A DNA stretch of 64,000 bases from Oscillospiraceae bacterium (GCA_031264245.1 JAISEG010000002.1:238360-302359), one strand, 5' to 3'; positions 1 through 10,716 are shown, counted from the first letter of the stretch. The notes: generated from the sequence alone by a model not told the origin. Translations and numbers: made by a program.

Positions 1-671
1 ATAACAAGGAAGAAATCGGTTATTTCATCATCCACCTTCAAATATCTCAGCTCCAGGCAGTATGATGCGACCTCCATGCCCACAGCTTCGCCGTCCACCC
101 CCATGTCATGCCCGATGTAGAGCGGAAGCTCGCTGAAGCAGGCGTAAAGCACCGTCTCCCCCGGGGTCAGCGTTTCGCCCACAGGCATAAGCGCTACAAC
201 GTTTTTCCCGTCAATCGTAACCATCGCGACCTTCTGCACCGCGTCCGGCGGCGCGACGTCCCCTCTCGCCGGGTCGTACCGCGACGCCGCAAGGATGGCG
301 TCCAGCGGCGCGGAGTATGCTATACCCAGCTCCCTGTAGCTTTCCACCTCCACCTTGAAGCGGTATTTGTTCCCGTCCCGGTAAACCTCGTCCAGCCTCA
401 GCATCGGCGGCAGCGTCACCCCATATTCGCCCGTATTGAAGTACTCGGTCTGCTCGGTTATCTCCAGCAGCTTGGCGTCGTCCCACAGCCTGCCGCTGTC
501 AAGCGTATACCCCGAGGTGAAGGCGTTTAAAAAATACACCCCCGCCGAGCTCATATACCAGCAGTATAAGCCAAAGAGAAGCAGCGCCCAAAAGAGCAGC
601 ATAAATACGTTTTTCCGAGTCAAGCCATATATATAACCCCTGTTTATTTTCAGCTTAAGTATTTTCTTCAT
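1..671 (-). CDS. Membrane-anchored protein of unknown function, C-terminus cut by window edge
   Basis: The minus strand is open from an ATG at 671 to the window edge (223 complete codons, no stop), so the end of the gene lies outside. After a basic start (MKKILKLKINRG) there is one hydrophobic segment at about residues 24-42 (FMLLFWALLLFGLYCWYM), then a soluble region with many acidic and aromatic residues. This suggests a single-pass, probably extracytoplasmic protein. I recognise no family. GAGGA lies directly against the ATG, so the start is not well supported and a downstream TTG (codon 17) is possible. It lies 74 nt downstream of comM on the same strand and may be co-transcribed with it. 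Reality of the gene rests on the long open frame and the membrane segment. Confidence 0.6.
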   Translation of the reverse strand, partial: MKKILKLKINRGYIYGLTRKNVFMLLFWALLLFGLYCWYMSSAGVYFLNAFTSGYTLDSGRLWDDAKLLEITEQTEYFNTGEYGVTLPPMLRLDEVYRDGNKYRFKVEVESYRELGIAYSAPLDAILAASRYDPARGDVAPPDAVQKVAMVTIDGKNVVALMPVGETLTPGETVLYACFSELPLYIGHDMGVDGEAVGMEVASYCLELRYLKVDDEITDFFLV

Positions 672-745
672 TCCTCGTTTGCCGCCGCAAATATACGGCT
701 CTCCCAATCAAATATTTTGTGCCGGACGAGATCGGCCGCGAACGG

Positions 746-2263
<1,518 letters not shown>

Positions 2264-2399
2264 ACGCCGCCACCTCCGGACAGCCCGGAATTCTCTTTCC
2301 CGCCAAGGCTTATTTTTCTCATAGAAGCAAATCTCCAATATCCCGGAGGCGCCTCCTCCCAAGGGAACAGCCTCCTAAAAATTCATATTTTATACTAGT

Positions 2400-2428
2400 A
2401 TTATACATAATACACCAGAAATGTACAA
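2400..2428 (-). promoter_or_regulatory. Sigma-A-type promoter of comM
   Basis: On the minus strand TTGTAC (2423-2428) is separated by 17 bases from a perfect TATAAT (2400-2405). Transcription would begin near 2393, only about 17 nt before AGGAGG at 2371-2376 and the TTG at 2362. Confidence 0.7.
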
Positions 2429-2559
2429 TATGCAATAGATGTATCTCGTTTAAACTGCCTTTGTTGTATAAAATATTAATAATTTTCTGCACACAGCGTA
2501 TAAAATCACTGCTTGTACATAAAAAAGTTGAGATTTTCAGAAAAATAGAACTTTTATTG

Positions 2560-2588
2560 TTTACACAATTATCTTTTAGTGGTAGAAT
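2560..2588 (+). promoter_or_regulatory. Sigma-A-type promoter of nifJ
   Basis: TTTACA (2560-2565), a 17-base spacer and TAGAAT (2583-2588). The -35 is overlapped by a perfect palindrome ATTGT-TTAC-ACAAT (2556-2569), a possible operator. The predicted start near 2595 gives a leader of about 180 nt. Confidence 0.65.
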
Positions 2589-2596
2589 ATCTCATG

Positions 2597-2661
2597 GACA
2601 GGCATGTCCTGTCTTTTTTATGGATCGCGGTGCAATACACCGCCCTTTCTGGCGGGCTTTT
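2597..2661 (+). promoter_or_regulatory. Hairpin-rich leader of nifJ, possible attenuator
   Basis: Immediately after the predicted start, GACAGG-catgt-CCTGTC (2597-2613) is followed by six T. Then GCGGTG/CACCGC (2627-2643) overlaps CCGCC/GGCGG (2640-2655), which is followed by GCTTTTA. The last two stems share bases and cannot form together, an arrangement that could act as an antiterminator and terminator pair. No known riboswitch class was recognised. Confidence 0.35.
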
Positions 2662-2774
2662 ATCCGTGCACCAACCCCGCAGGCGGTATACGCTTAGACC
2701 GTAGCTGAAACTATGGGGAGGTTCATCATTTCATCTTTTTTATGATTTATATTTTATGAGGAGGACATCAAGTA

Positions 2775-5700
2775 ATGGCACGAAAGAAAAAAACCATGGA
2801 CGGCAACACTGCCGCCGCGCATGTCGCTTACGCCTTCACCGACGTTGCCGGCATCTATCCCATCACCCCGTCGTCGGTCATGGCCGAGCTTTCCGACAAA
2901 TGGGCGGCCGAGGGTCAGAAAAATATCTTCGGGCAGACCGTTAAGGTGGTGGAAATGCAGTCGGAGGCGGGCGCCGCCGGCGTAGTTCACGGCTCCCTCG
3001 CGGCGGGCGCGCTCACAACCACATTCACAGCCTCTCAGGGACTTCTTCTTATGATCCCTAATATGTATAAAATAGCCGGGGAGCTTTTGCCCGGCGTTAT
3101 TCACGTCTCCGCCCGGGCTGTCGCTTCCCACGCGCTCAATATCTTCGGCGATCACTCCGACGTTATGGCGTGCCGCGCGACAGGCTTCGCGATGCTTGCG
3201 GCAAGCAACCCGCAGGAGGTCATGGATCTGGGCGCGGTGGCGCACCTGTCCGCTATCAAGGGCAGGATTCCGTTCCTTCACTTCTTTGACGGCTTCCGCA
3301 CCTCGCACGAGCAGCAGAAGATCGAAATATGGGACTATGACGAGCTTGCAAAGCTTGTCGATTACGACGCGGTGGATCGCTTCCGCGCAAATTCCCTCAA
3401 CCCGGAGCACCCCGTTCTCCGCGGCTCCGCGCAAAACGGCGATATCTTCTTCCAGGCGCGCGAATCCTGCAACACCTACTACGACGAGCTGCCCTCCGTT
3501 GTCGAGGAATATATGAACAGGGTAAACGCCGAAATCGGCACCGACTACAAGCTGTTCAACTACTACGGCGCTCCCGACGCGGAGCATGTCATCGTCGCCA
3601 TGGGTTCGGTCTGCGACACGATAGAGGAAACCATCGACTACCTTGCAAAGCAGGGTGAAAAGGTCGGACTGCTCAAGGTCCGCCTCTACCGCCCGTTCGC
3701 CACCGCCAAGTTTGTCGAGGCGCTTCCGAAGAGCTGCAAGGCTATCTCCGTGCTGGACCGCACAAAGGAGCCCGGCTCACAGGGCGAGCCGCTCTATCTC
3801 GACGTTATCACCGCCCTGCGTGAAAACGGCATAGACGGCATCAGCGTGTACGGCGGACGCTACGGTCTCGGTTCAAAGGACACCCCTCCCTCCAACATCA
3901 TCGCCGTCTACCGCAACATGCAGTCCTCCGCTCCCAAGAAGGAGTTTACAATCGGCATCACCGACGACGTCACCAACCTCTCCCTTCCCTCGGCTGAAAA
4001 TCCGAACACCACGCCTGAGGGCATCATCTCCTGCAAATTCTGGGGGCTTGGCTCCGACGGCACGGTGGGCGCGAACAAGAACGCCATAAAGATCATCGGC
4101 GACCACACCGACATGAACGCCCAGGCGTATTTCTTCTACGACTCGAAGAAATCCGGCGGTATCACCGTCTCCCACCTGCGCTTCGGCAACCAGCCCATCA
4201 AATCGACCTACTATATTTCACAGGCCGACTTTGTCGCCTGCCACAACCCCTCCTACATCGGCAAGTATGACATGGTTCAGGACGTCCGCAAGGGCGGCAC
4301 CTTCCTTATAAACGCTCCGTGGACCGACGCGGACATTTCCTCGCACCTTCCCGCGAAGGACAAGAAATATATCGCCGACAACGACATCAAGGTCTATGTC
4401 GTCGACGGTATCAAGATAGCCAAGGAGCTGGGGCTCGGCGGACGTATAAACATGATTTTGATGTCCGCGTTCTTCTGCCTGACCAAAATACTCCCGATCG
4501 ACGACGCCGTTGAGTACATGCGAAACGCGGTCGTCGCCTCCTACGGCAAGCGCGGCGAAGCCGTTGTAAATATGAACTACGCCGCCATTGACGCGGGCAA
4601 GGACGCCGTACACGCCATCAAAGTGCCCGCCGATTGGAGCAATCCGGGCGCTGACGAAGCCGCCGAAGCTGTAACCGGCGACCGCCAGACCTTGGTCGAC
4701 TTTGTGACAAACGTTATGAACCCGGTCAACGCGCAGCGCGGCGACAGGCTTCCCGTCTCCGCCTTTAAGGGCGCGGAGGACGGCACCTTCCCGCAGGGCA
4801 GCTCCGCCTACGAAAAACGCGGCATCGCCGTTGACGTACCAAAGTGGATACCCGAAAACTGCATACAGTGCAACCAGTGCTCCTTTGTCTGCCCGCACGC
4901 CGTTATCCGCCCGTTCGCCGCGACTGAGGACGAGGTGAAGGCGGCTCCCGCCGGTTACCAGTCAAAGAAAATGATCGGCAAGGGACTTGACGCCTACCAG
5001 TATTCCATCGTCGTTTCCACCTACGACTGCACAGGCTGCGGCGCGTGCGCCAACACCTGTCCGGCCAAGACCAAGGCGCTTGAGATGGTTCCTCTCGAAA
5101 CAATGACCGGGATGCAGGAGGTTTTCAACTACGCGTTTGAAAAGCTGTCCGACAAGCCGGAAATCTATGACGCGTTCAAGGTCGATTCTGTCAAGGGCTC
5201 GCAGTTCAAGCAGCCGCTTCTCGAGTTCTCCGGCGCGTGCGCGGGCTGCGTTGAAACGGCGTACGCCAAGCTCATCACCCAGCTTTTCGGCGACAGGATG
5301 CTCATCGCCAACGCCACCGGCTGCTCCTCCATCTGGGGCGGTTCGGCGCCCTCCACACCGTACACCGTAAACCGTGAGGGCAAGGGTCCCGCCTGGGCAA
5401 ACTCACTGTTTGAGGACAACGCCGAATACGGCTACGGCATGTTCCTTGGAATGGGGCAGCGCCGCACACGTCTCATCGACACGGTTTCAAAGCTTGTTGA
5501 GGTGCCGTACTGCGACTCCGCGCTGGTCGAGGCCGGAAAGGCATGGCTTGAAAACGCGTTCGACGGCGAAGGCTCGAAGGATGCGTCCGCGAAGCTTCTC
5601 GAAGCCTGCAAGGAGGCGCTTGACGTAGACCTCACCGGCACCGAGTGGGAAGCGGATTGGATCAAAAACGGGCGTATCTGCGGATGTGACGCGTGTACCC

Positions 5701-6398
5701 TCGCCCGCGAGGTGGTCAAAAACGCCGACATCCTCGTCAAGAAATCCATCTGGGTCTTCGGCGGCGACGGCTGGGCGTACGACATCGGCTTCGGCGGACT
5801 CGACCATGTTATCGCGTCGGGACAGGACGTCAATATATTCGTGTTCGACACCGAGGTCTATTCCAACACAGGCGGTCAGGCCTCAAAGGCCTCTCAGATA
5901 GGACAGGTCGCCCAGTTTGCGGCGGCGGGCAAGGTTCAGGCGAAGAAGAGCCTCAGCGAAATCGCCATGACCTACGGCAACGTATATGTTGCGCAGGTGG
6001 CCATGGGCGCGAATATGAACCAGACCGTCAAGGCTATTGCCGACGCCGAGGCATACCCGGGACCGTCCATCGTCATCGGATATTCACCGTGTATCAACCA
6101 CGGGCTCAAGAACGGAATGGGCAAGGCTATGGACGAGACCAAAGCCGCCGTTGAAGCGGGCTACTGGCACAACTTCCGCTACGACCCGCGCCTGAGAGGG
6201 GTCGAGGGCAAGGACGCGTTCCAGCTTGACAGCAAGGAGCCGACCGCTTCCTACAAGGACTTCATCAGAGGCGAGGTCCGCTACTCCAGCCTTGAGCGCA
6301 GCTTCCCGGAAAAAGCCGCGGAATTGTTCGAGCTTGCTGAGCAGACAGCCGCCGAGCAGTATAAAAAGCTTGAGCGCATGAAGGAGCTTTATAAGTAA
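2775..6398 (+). CDS. nifJ: Pyruvate:ferredoxin (flavodoxin) oxidoreductase
   Basis: A single-chain PFOR of 1207 aa, the usual length. It oxidatively decarboxylates pyruvate with CoA to acetyl-CoA and CO2, passing electrons to ferredoxin in the cytoplasm. Visible landmarks are the N-terminal pyruvate/TPP region (YPITPSS near residue 28), the first ferredoxin-type cluster motif (CIQCNQCSFVCP, about 696-707) and the second (CTGCGACANTCP, about 750-761). The C-terminal TPP domain has CAGC near 821 and GDGWAYDIG near 996, followed by the NTGGQAS motif. The start at 2775 has GAGGAGG ten bases upstream. It is a monocistronic gene with its own promoter, long leader and strong terminator, as expected for a highly expressed central enzyme of a strict anaerobe. 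Confidence 0.97.
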   Translation: MARKKKTMDGNTAAAHVAYAFTDVAGIYPITPSSVMAELSDKWAAEGQKNIFGQTVKVVEMQSEAGAAGVVHGSLAAGALTTTFTASQGLLLMIPNMYKIAGELLPGVIHVSARAVASHALNIFGDHSDVMACRATGFAMLAASNPQEVMDLGAVAHLSAIKGRIPFLHFFDGFRTSHEQQKIEIWDYDELAKLVDYDAVDRFRANSLNPEHPVLRGSAQNGDIFFQARESCNTYYDELPSVVEEYMNRVNAEIGTDYKLFNYYGAPDAEHVIVAMGSVCDTIEETIDYLAKQGEKVGLLKVRLYRPFATAKFVEALPKSCKAISVLDRTKEPGSQGEPLYLDVITALRENGIDGISVYGGRYGLGSKDTPPSNIIAVYRNMQSSAPKKEFTIGITDDVTNLSLPSAENPNTTPEGIISCKFWGLGSDGTVGANKNAIKIIGDHTDMNAQAYFFYDSKKSGGITVSHLRFGNQPIKSTYYISQADFVACHNPSYIGKYDMVQDVRKGGTFLINAPWTDADISSHLPAKDKKYIADNDIKVYVVDGIKIAKELGLGGRINMILMSAFFCLTKILPIDDAVEYMRNAVVASYGKRGEAVVNMNYAAIDAGKDAVHAIKVPADWSNPGADEAAEAVTGDRQTLVDFVTNVMNPVNAQRGDRLPVSAFKGAEDGTFPQGSSAYEKRGIAVDVPKWIPENCIQCNQCSFVCPHAVIRPFAATEDEVKAAPAGYQSKKMIGKGLDAYQYSIVVSTYDCTGCGACANTCPAKTKALEMVPLETMTGMQEVFNYAFEKLSDKPEIYDAFKVDSVKGSQFKQPLLEFSGACAGCVETAYAKLITQLFGDRMLIANATGCSSIWGGSAPSTPYTVNREGKGPAWANSLFEDNAEYGYGMFLGMGQRRTRLIDTVSKLVEVPYCDSALVEAGKAWLENAFDGEGSKDASAKLLEACKEALDVDLTGTEWEADWIKNGRICGCDACTLAREVVKNADILVKKSIWVFGGDGWAYDIGFGGLDHVIASGQDVNIFVFDTEVYSNTGGQASKASQIGQVAQFAAAGKVQAKKSLSEIAMTYGNVYVAQVAMGANMNQTVKAIADAEAYPGPSIVIGYSPCINHGLKNGMGKAMDETKAAVEAGYWHNFRYDPRLRGVEGKDAFQLDSKEPTASYKDFIRGEVRYSSLERSFPEKAAELFELAEQTAAEQYKKLERMKELYK

Positions 6399-6498
6399 TA
6401 CCAATCAGGTAAAAAACATAGATAAGCCTTTCGGGGCGCAAAAGCATATATCCAACTTTTGCGCCCCGAAAGGCTATGTTTTTAACCTGGATTGGTAT
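6398..6498 (+). terminator. Terminator of nifJ inside a long inverted repeat
   Basis: A 20-bp perfect stem (6425-6444 with 6456-6475) is followed by ATGTTTTTAACC, a classical intrinsic terminator. The pairing continues outward with short interruptions to ATACCAATC (6398-6406) and GATTGGTAT (6490-6498), so the whole 101 bp is one near-perfect inverted repeat that begins inside the stop codon of nifJ. Confidence 0.8.
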
Positions 6499-6520
6499 AA
6501 GTCTCCCTGTAAAATCCAAT

Positions 6521-6563
6521 GGACTTCATTTGAAGCTCGCTTTGCGAGCTTCAAATGAAGTCC
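6521..6563. repeat. Perfect 20-bp hairpin with 3-base loop
   Basis: 6521-6540 is the exact reverse complement of 6544-6563, with loop TTT. There is no T-run after the stem, so it is not an obvious terminator. It sits between the nifJ terminator and the promoter of the next gene. Confidence 0.85.
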
Positions 6564-6585
6564 TTAACTTTGGTATAAAAATATT

Positions 6586-6614
6586 TTGCAAACCGGGCAT
6601 AATTATGATATAGT
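6586..6614 (+). promoter_or_regulatory. Promoter of the MetRS-like gene
   Basis: TTGCAA (6586-6591), a 17-base spacer and TATAGT (6609-6614), giving a leader of about 50 nt before the ATG at 6672. Confidence 0.55.
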
Positions 6615-6671
6615 TCATTTTAATATTTCTATCAAATTTAGCATAAATCATCATTTGAGAGGATGTCGTCT

Positions 6672-8672
6672 ATGACAAATGAGATAAAGGAAAAAATGAA
6701 TACCCGCCCATCGTTTCCGGAACACGCGGTGGTAACGGGCGGAATGCCCTACGGCAACAAGGATCTGCACTTTGGTCATGTGGGCGGCATGTTTGTTCAC
6801 GCGGATACCTTTGCCAGATTCCTCCGTGACCGCATAGGCGGTGAAAATGTTATCTTTGTCTCCGGCACCGACTGCTACGGCTCGCCCATCACCGAAAGCT
6901 ACAGGAAGGAATGTGAAGCCGGGACCTTCAGCGGAAGCATCACCGACTACGCAAAAATGAATCACGCTTTGCAGGTCGAAACCCTGAACGGCTTTCTTAT
7001 CAAGCCGGAGCTCTTCGCCGCGTCCGCTTTTGGCCGCGCGTCCGAGATTCATAAGGAGATATCCGACTACTTCATAGAAACCCTGCACAAAAACGGTCAT
7101 CTCACTAAGACCACAACCCTGCAATTTTACGACCCGGAACGGGGAGTCTTTTTAAACGGGCGTCAGGTGGTCGGGCGCTGCCCGATATCCGGCTGCCAGT
7201 CGGACAAGGGTTACGCGGACGAATGTGCCCTTGGGCATCAGTATCCGCCCTCCGAGCTTATAAACCCGAAGAGCGCCCTCACCGGAAAAACCCCGGAAAT
7301 GGTCGAGGTGTCCAACTGGTACGTAAAGACCGACGAGATGCATGACCTGCTTCGCGAATGGAGCGCCGAACTGAAAGCCCGCCCCTCCACCCGTCCCTTC
7401 TCCGCCGCTGCCATAGAGGAATTTCTCGAGCCGCCGGTCATCTACCTCAAGCGGGATTACCTGGACGAGCTGGACGGCTTAAAGGGTGAGCTGCCCGGCT
7501 TTGAGCTTCGGGACGACGGCAAGAACAAAGCGAGCGTCGCCCTCGTGTTTGACAGGCTTGCGGAGCGGGAGGCCGCCTGCGAGCTGCTCAGCGGCAAAGG
7601 TATCAACTTCCGCACCGGAAAGACCCTTGTCCCCTTCCGCCTGACCGGCAACATCGAGTGGGGAGTACCCGCTCCCGCGCTTGAGGGTCTCGGCAATTTG
7701 ACCGTCTGGGTCTGGCCGGAATCCCTCTGGGCGCCGATCTCATTTGTTCAGACCTTCCTTGAGGTCAAAGGCGAAGACCGGGACGGATGGAAAAGGTGGT
7801 GGTGCGGGAAGACCTCCGGCGTATACCAGTTCATCGGGCAGGACAATATCTATTTTTACGGTCCGGCGCAGACCTCCATGTTTTTGGGAATGCAGGGGGA
7901 GCAGCCCTCCGCCGTTCCAGCGGAGGATCAGCTGCTTCTCACAAATATAGTCGCAAACAGCCATCTCCTGTTCCTCGACAAAAAGGTCAGCTCCTCAAGC
8001 GAGATAAAGCCTCCGCTGGCGAGGGAGCTTTTGGACTACTACACCCCCGAGCAGCTCAGAGCCCACTTTCTGGGGCTGGGGCTTGGAATACGAAGCGTCG
8101 GGTTCAATCCCAAGCCCCTGAATCCCAGGGCAAACGAAAACGATTCCGACCCCGTGCTCAAGGAGGGCAACCTGCTGACCAACGTTTTCAACCGGGTGGC
8201 ACGCTCCTGCTTCTACACCGCCCAGAAATATTGCGGCAGCGCCGTCCCATCCCGCCCGCTCTCCGCCGAAGCCGCGGATATGGCTGTGGAAGCCGTGCTG
8301 GACTACGAAAGGCTGATGTCACGCTGCGAGTTCCATCAGGTTATGAACCTGCTGGACACATATATACGCGGGATAAACAAATACTGGTCAAAATATATGA
8401 AGGAAGCGGACGCCGCCGACGATACGGAAAAGCGGCTTGACATCCTGGCGGACTGCCTGCACATGGTGCGTGTCGCCGCGGTCCTCACACATCCGGTCGC
8501 GCCCTCAGGCAGCGAAATGCTTGCGGATTACTTCAACCTCGGCTGCGATTTCTTCACCTGGGAGAATATCTTCCGTCCGATAGCCGACCTTGTCCCCCCG
8601 TCGCATAAGCTCAAATTCCTCGAACCCCGGGTGGATTTCTTCGCAAAGCACCCCTCACAGCTCGGCGAATAA
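6672..8672 (+). CDS. Methionyl-tRNA synthetase-like class I aminoacyl-tRNA ligase, divergent
   Basis: The 666-aa product has the MetRS order: a HIGH-type motif (DLHFGHVGG, near residue 32), a zinc-knuckle insertion (CPISGC near 169, then DECALGH and a PPSELINPKSALTG segment as in MetG), a class I core and an anticodon-binding helical domain. The KMSKS loop reads KVSSS (near residue 437), lacking the second lysine that stabilises the adenylation transition state in canonical enzymes. No C-terminal tRNA-binding (Arc1p-like) domain is visible. GAGAGG lies nine bases before the ATG at 6672 but directly against the upstream ATG at 6663, so 6672 is chosen. It could be the only MetRS of the cell or a specialised paralogue; the window cannot decide. 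Confidence 0.85.
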   Translation: MTNEIKEKMNTRPSFPEHAVVTGGMPYGNKDLHFGHVGGMFVHADTFARFLRDRIGGENVIFVSGTDCYGSPITESYRKECEAGTFSGSITDYAKMNHALQVETLNGFLIKPELFAASAFGRASEIHKEISDYFIETLHKNGHLTKTTTLQFYDPERGVFLNGRQVVGRCPISGCQSDKGYADECALGHQYPPSELINPKSALTGKTPEMVEVSNWYVKTDEMHDLLREWSAELKARPSTRPFSAAAIEEFLEPPVIYLKRDYLDELDGLKGELPGFELRDDGKNKASVALVFDRLAEREAACELLSGKGINFRTGKTLVPFRLTGNIEWGVPAPALEGLGNLTVWVWPESLWAPISFVQTFLEVKGEDRDGWKRWWCGKTSGVYQFIGQDNIYFYGPAQTSMFLGMQGEQPSAVPAEDQLLLTNIVANSHLLFLDKKVSSSSEIKPPLARELLDYYTPEQLRAHFLGLGLGIRSVGFNPKPLNPRANENDSDPVLKEGNLLTNVFNRVARSCFYTAQKYCGSAVPSRPLSAEAADMAVEAVLDYERLMSRCEFHQVMNLLDTYIRGINKYWSKYMKEADAADDTEKRLDILADCLHMVRVAAVLTHPVAPSGSEMLADYFNLGCDFFTWENIFRPIADLVPPSHKLKFLEPRVDFFAKHPSQLGE

Positions 8673-8712
8673 TAACACAGAACCGTGTCATAATCTAAGC
8701 TATAACGCAAAC

Positions 8713-8770
8713 ACATCCCGGAATGTCCGATTCGAGGTCTAACGACCTCGAATCGGACATTCCGGGATGT
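8713..8770. repeat. Perfect 27-bp hairpin with 4-base loop
   Basis: 8713-8739 is the exact reverse complement of 8744-8770, with loop TAAC. There is no T-run. It lies directly against the 5' side of the candidate 6S RNA, and may be the metG terminator or processing signal, or an inserted palindromic element. Confidence 0.85.
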
Positions 8771-8953
8771 TGCGCTGACCCGGTAGCTCAGAAGCCCACC
8801 CTTGACCTGCAAACGCTGATCACGACCCTCCTGTATTCGGGGGCTTCGGCGCCGACCAAAAATATCCCGGTCGGCGGCGTGACGATGTTAAAATACCTTT
8901 TCGACTCGAGATGTGCCCAGTGGTAAAGCAGCTATCCGGGGAGACGCTCAACT
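8769..8953 (+). ncRNA. ssrS: Candidate 6S RNA (ssrS)
   Basis: There is no convincing ORF in this non-coding stretch of about 185 nt. The ends pair: GTTG, GC and CCCGG near 8769-8783 match CCGGG, GC and CAAC near 8936-8953 with small mismatches. The centre carries a stable apical stem (GCCGACC with GGTCGGC, 8851-8875). Between them both strands form a large unpaired bubble, and the 5' side contains AGAAGCCCACC followed by GACCTGC. A closing stem, central bubble and apical stem over about 185 nt is the 6S RNA plan (an RNA polymerase-binding regulator). The 5' block resembles Firmicute 6S sequences as I remember them. No clear promoter was found and the opposite strand has the same pairing, so strand and identity are tentative. 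Confidence 0.45.
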
Positions 8954-8967
8954 GTCCCCGCCCGCGC

Positions 8968-10524
8968 TTATTTCCCGCTGTTGTATACGACGCCGGCCTG
9001 CATTGTTTTATCGGAATATTCCATCAGCTCCGATACCGTTACCAGCTGATAGCCCTTCTCAAGCAGCGCCGGAATTACCCTGTCCATCGCTTCGGCGGTC
9101 GTTTTGTGAAGATCGTGCAGAAGAATAATCGCTTTATTGGTCGTATCCTTCATTATGGCGTTGTAAACCGCGCCGGAGTTCTTGGTTTTCCAGTCCAGCG
9201 TGTCAACCGACCAGTTGATTATCGCCTGTCCGAGGTCGGCGGAAACACTTTTCACAGACTTATTCACCGCGCCGTACGGCGGGCGGAAAAATTTAGGTTG
9301 AACGCCGGTGGCAGCTTCAATCGCGTTGCTTGTATCGTTAAGCTCCTGCCGTATGTCGTCCTCCGAAAGCTTTGACAAATTGCGGTGCGACCAGGAGTGT
9401 CCCCCGATCTCGCAGCCCATATCATACGCGCGAGCTACCACCTCCGACCTGTTTGAGACAATGTTGCCAACCACGAAAAAGGTGGCGCGGCAGTTATACT
9501 GCTCCAGCAAATCCAAAACATGCGCCGTGTACTTGCTTGGTCCGTCGTCAAAGGTAAGTGCGACCATCGGCTTGGACGGGTCGATATTGCCGTTTTGCGG
9601 CGGAGCGTCGGTTTCCGGATAATTGGTTGACTCAGGCTCATCCGGTTCGGGCGAAGCGTCAGGTTCCTGCGGTTCGGCGGAGCTGTCCGGCTGGGAATCC
9701 TTGCCGAGCTTCAGCGCCTGGTCAAGCTTGTCATAAGGCAGAGTAATTGTCTGGGTTCCAAGATATGTCGGCAGATATTGGGAGCGCTCAAGCAGGACAA
9801 TAATTCCGTCATGCCCAATCAGAAGGTGAGTTAGCCACTCCTCCGATATGTCGTCCAGCCGGTCGCTCTCATCAGGGTACTCCGACAAAAGCTGAGCTCT
9901 CAGCAGCGGCAAAATTGTATCCAATTTGGAAAAATCCAGAATATCGGTGTTTTCCAGAAATATTTTCTTTTCCGTATCTATGTTAAATGTCTTAATTATA
10001 TCTCCCGGGTGCGCCATAGACGACAGGCTCAGCATACCCTTTTCCAGAATACCGGCGTATCGGTTGTCCACAAAGTACGAATCAAACTGAATGTTGATTT
10101 CGCCATGAGCGCCGGAGTCGGTTTTCAGCAGCTCGTCAAGTTGAGCCTGCCCGTCCGCGTAAGTGTCTGTGACCCAATTTTCTATCCTTTCATCAGCAAA
10201 GCCCATTGATTGGGGGTAACTGATGTACGCGAGGAGGATCCCGCTGTTCGAGATGAGCTTTGTGGGATCGCCATATTCTATCTTTGAATTCAGCGCGTCC
10301 ATCTCCGCCGTGGCCACGATCATATCGGACTCCGGAGCATCTGAAACGGCGGGAACCGCGCCGGTCTCGCCCGACGTGTTGCCCATGGAATTCGTAAGCC
10401 TGTAAGCGGCGCATCCCGCAAGGGAAATGATGATTATGCCGACTATCAAAAAGACGGCAAGGGGCAGTCTCGGCACGGTTTTCTTTTTGGGGAGTCTTTT
10501 CACTTTGGTTTCCTCGTTTTTCAT
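8968..10524 (-). CDS. Polysaccharide deacetylase (NodB domain), membrane-attached
   Basis: 518 aa. A basic N-terminus (KVKRLPKKK) is followed by one hydrophobic segment (about 21-41) ending in LAGC, so it is either a signal anchor or a lipoprotein with Cys38. A DUF3298/RsiV-like region (about 75-255) and a Pro/Glu/Asp-rich linker follow. The NodB homology domain (about 315-510) has VALTFDDGPS with the catalytic DD, GGHSWSH for the metal histidines and RPPYG. The family removes acetyl groups from peptidoglycan or other GlcNAc/MurNAc polymers outside the membrane. It is monocistronic with its own promoter; the ATG at 10524 has no clear Shine-Dalgarno. The substrate cannot be told from sequence. 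Confidence 0.9.
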   Translation of the reverse strand: MKNEETKVKRLPKKKTVPRLPLAVFLIVGIIIISLAGCAAYRLTNSMGNTSGETGAVPAVSDAPESDMIVATAEMDALNSKIEYGDPTKLISNSGILLAYISYPQSMGFADERIENWVTDTYADGQAQLDELLKTDSGAHGEINIQFDSYFVDNRYAGILEKGMLSLSSMAHPGDIIKTFNIDTEKKIFLENTDILDFSKLDTILPLLRAQLLSEYPDESDRLDDISEEWLTHLLIGHDGIIVLLERSQYLPTYLGTQTITLPYDKLDQALKLGKDSQPDSSAEPQEPDASPEPDEPESTNYPETDAPPQNGNIDPSKPMVALTFDDGPSKYTAHVLDLLEQYNCRATFFVVGNIVSNRSEVVARAYDMGCEIGGHSWSHRNLSKLSEDDIRQELNDTSNAIEAATGVQPKFFRPPYGAVNKSVKSVSADLGQAIINWSVDTLDWKTKNSGAVYNAIMKDTTNKAIILLHDLHKTTAEAMDRVIPALLEKGYQLVTVSELMEYSDKTMQAGVVYNSGK

Positions 10525-10564
10525 ATTTTAGAGGGACGTTCTGCCGATCGTTTCAGCTGTCGAT

Positions 10565-10594
10565 ATTATAGCACAGACTAAATATATCAGTAAA
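10565..10594 (-). promoter_or_regulatory. Extended -10 promoter of the deacetylase gene
   Basis: On the minus strand TGCTATAAT gives an extended -10 (TATAAT at 10565-10570), with a weak TTTACT -35 (10589-10594) 18 bases upstream. Confidence 0.6.
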
Positions 10595-10716
10595 CGACAA
10601 ATTTCGCTGTCTGTAAGTTTTACGGGGGATAAAAACCCTCTGAAAATCTGATTTTTACCCCTTAGGGACTTTTACTGTTTTTTAACAAAATATTAATTTT
10701 TATAAACAGGAATTTA

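Noticed and set aside
2556..2569. Rex operator at the nifJ promoter
   Set aside because: The palindrome ATTGT-N4-ACAAT has a shorter centre than Rex sites (TTGT separated by about 10 from ACAA), so only a generic operator is noted.
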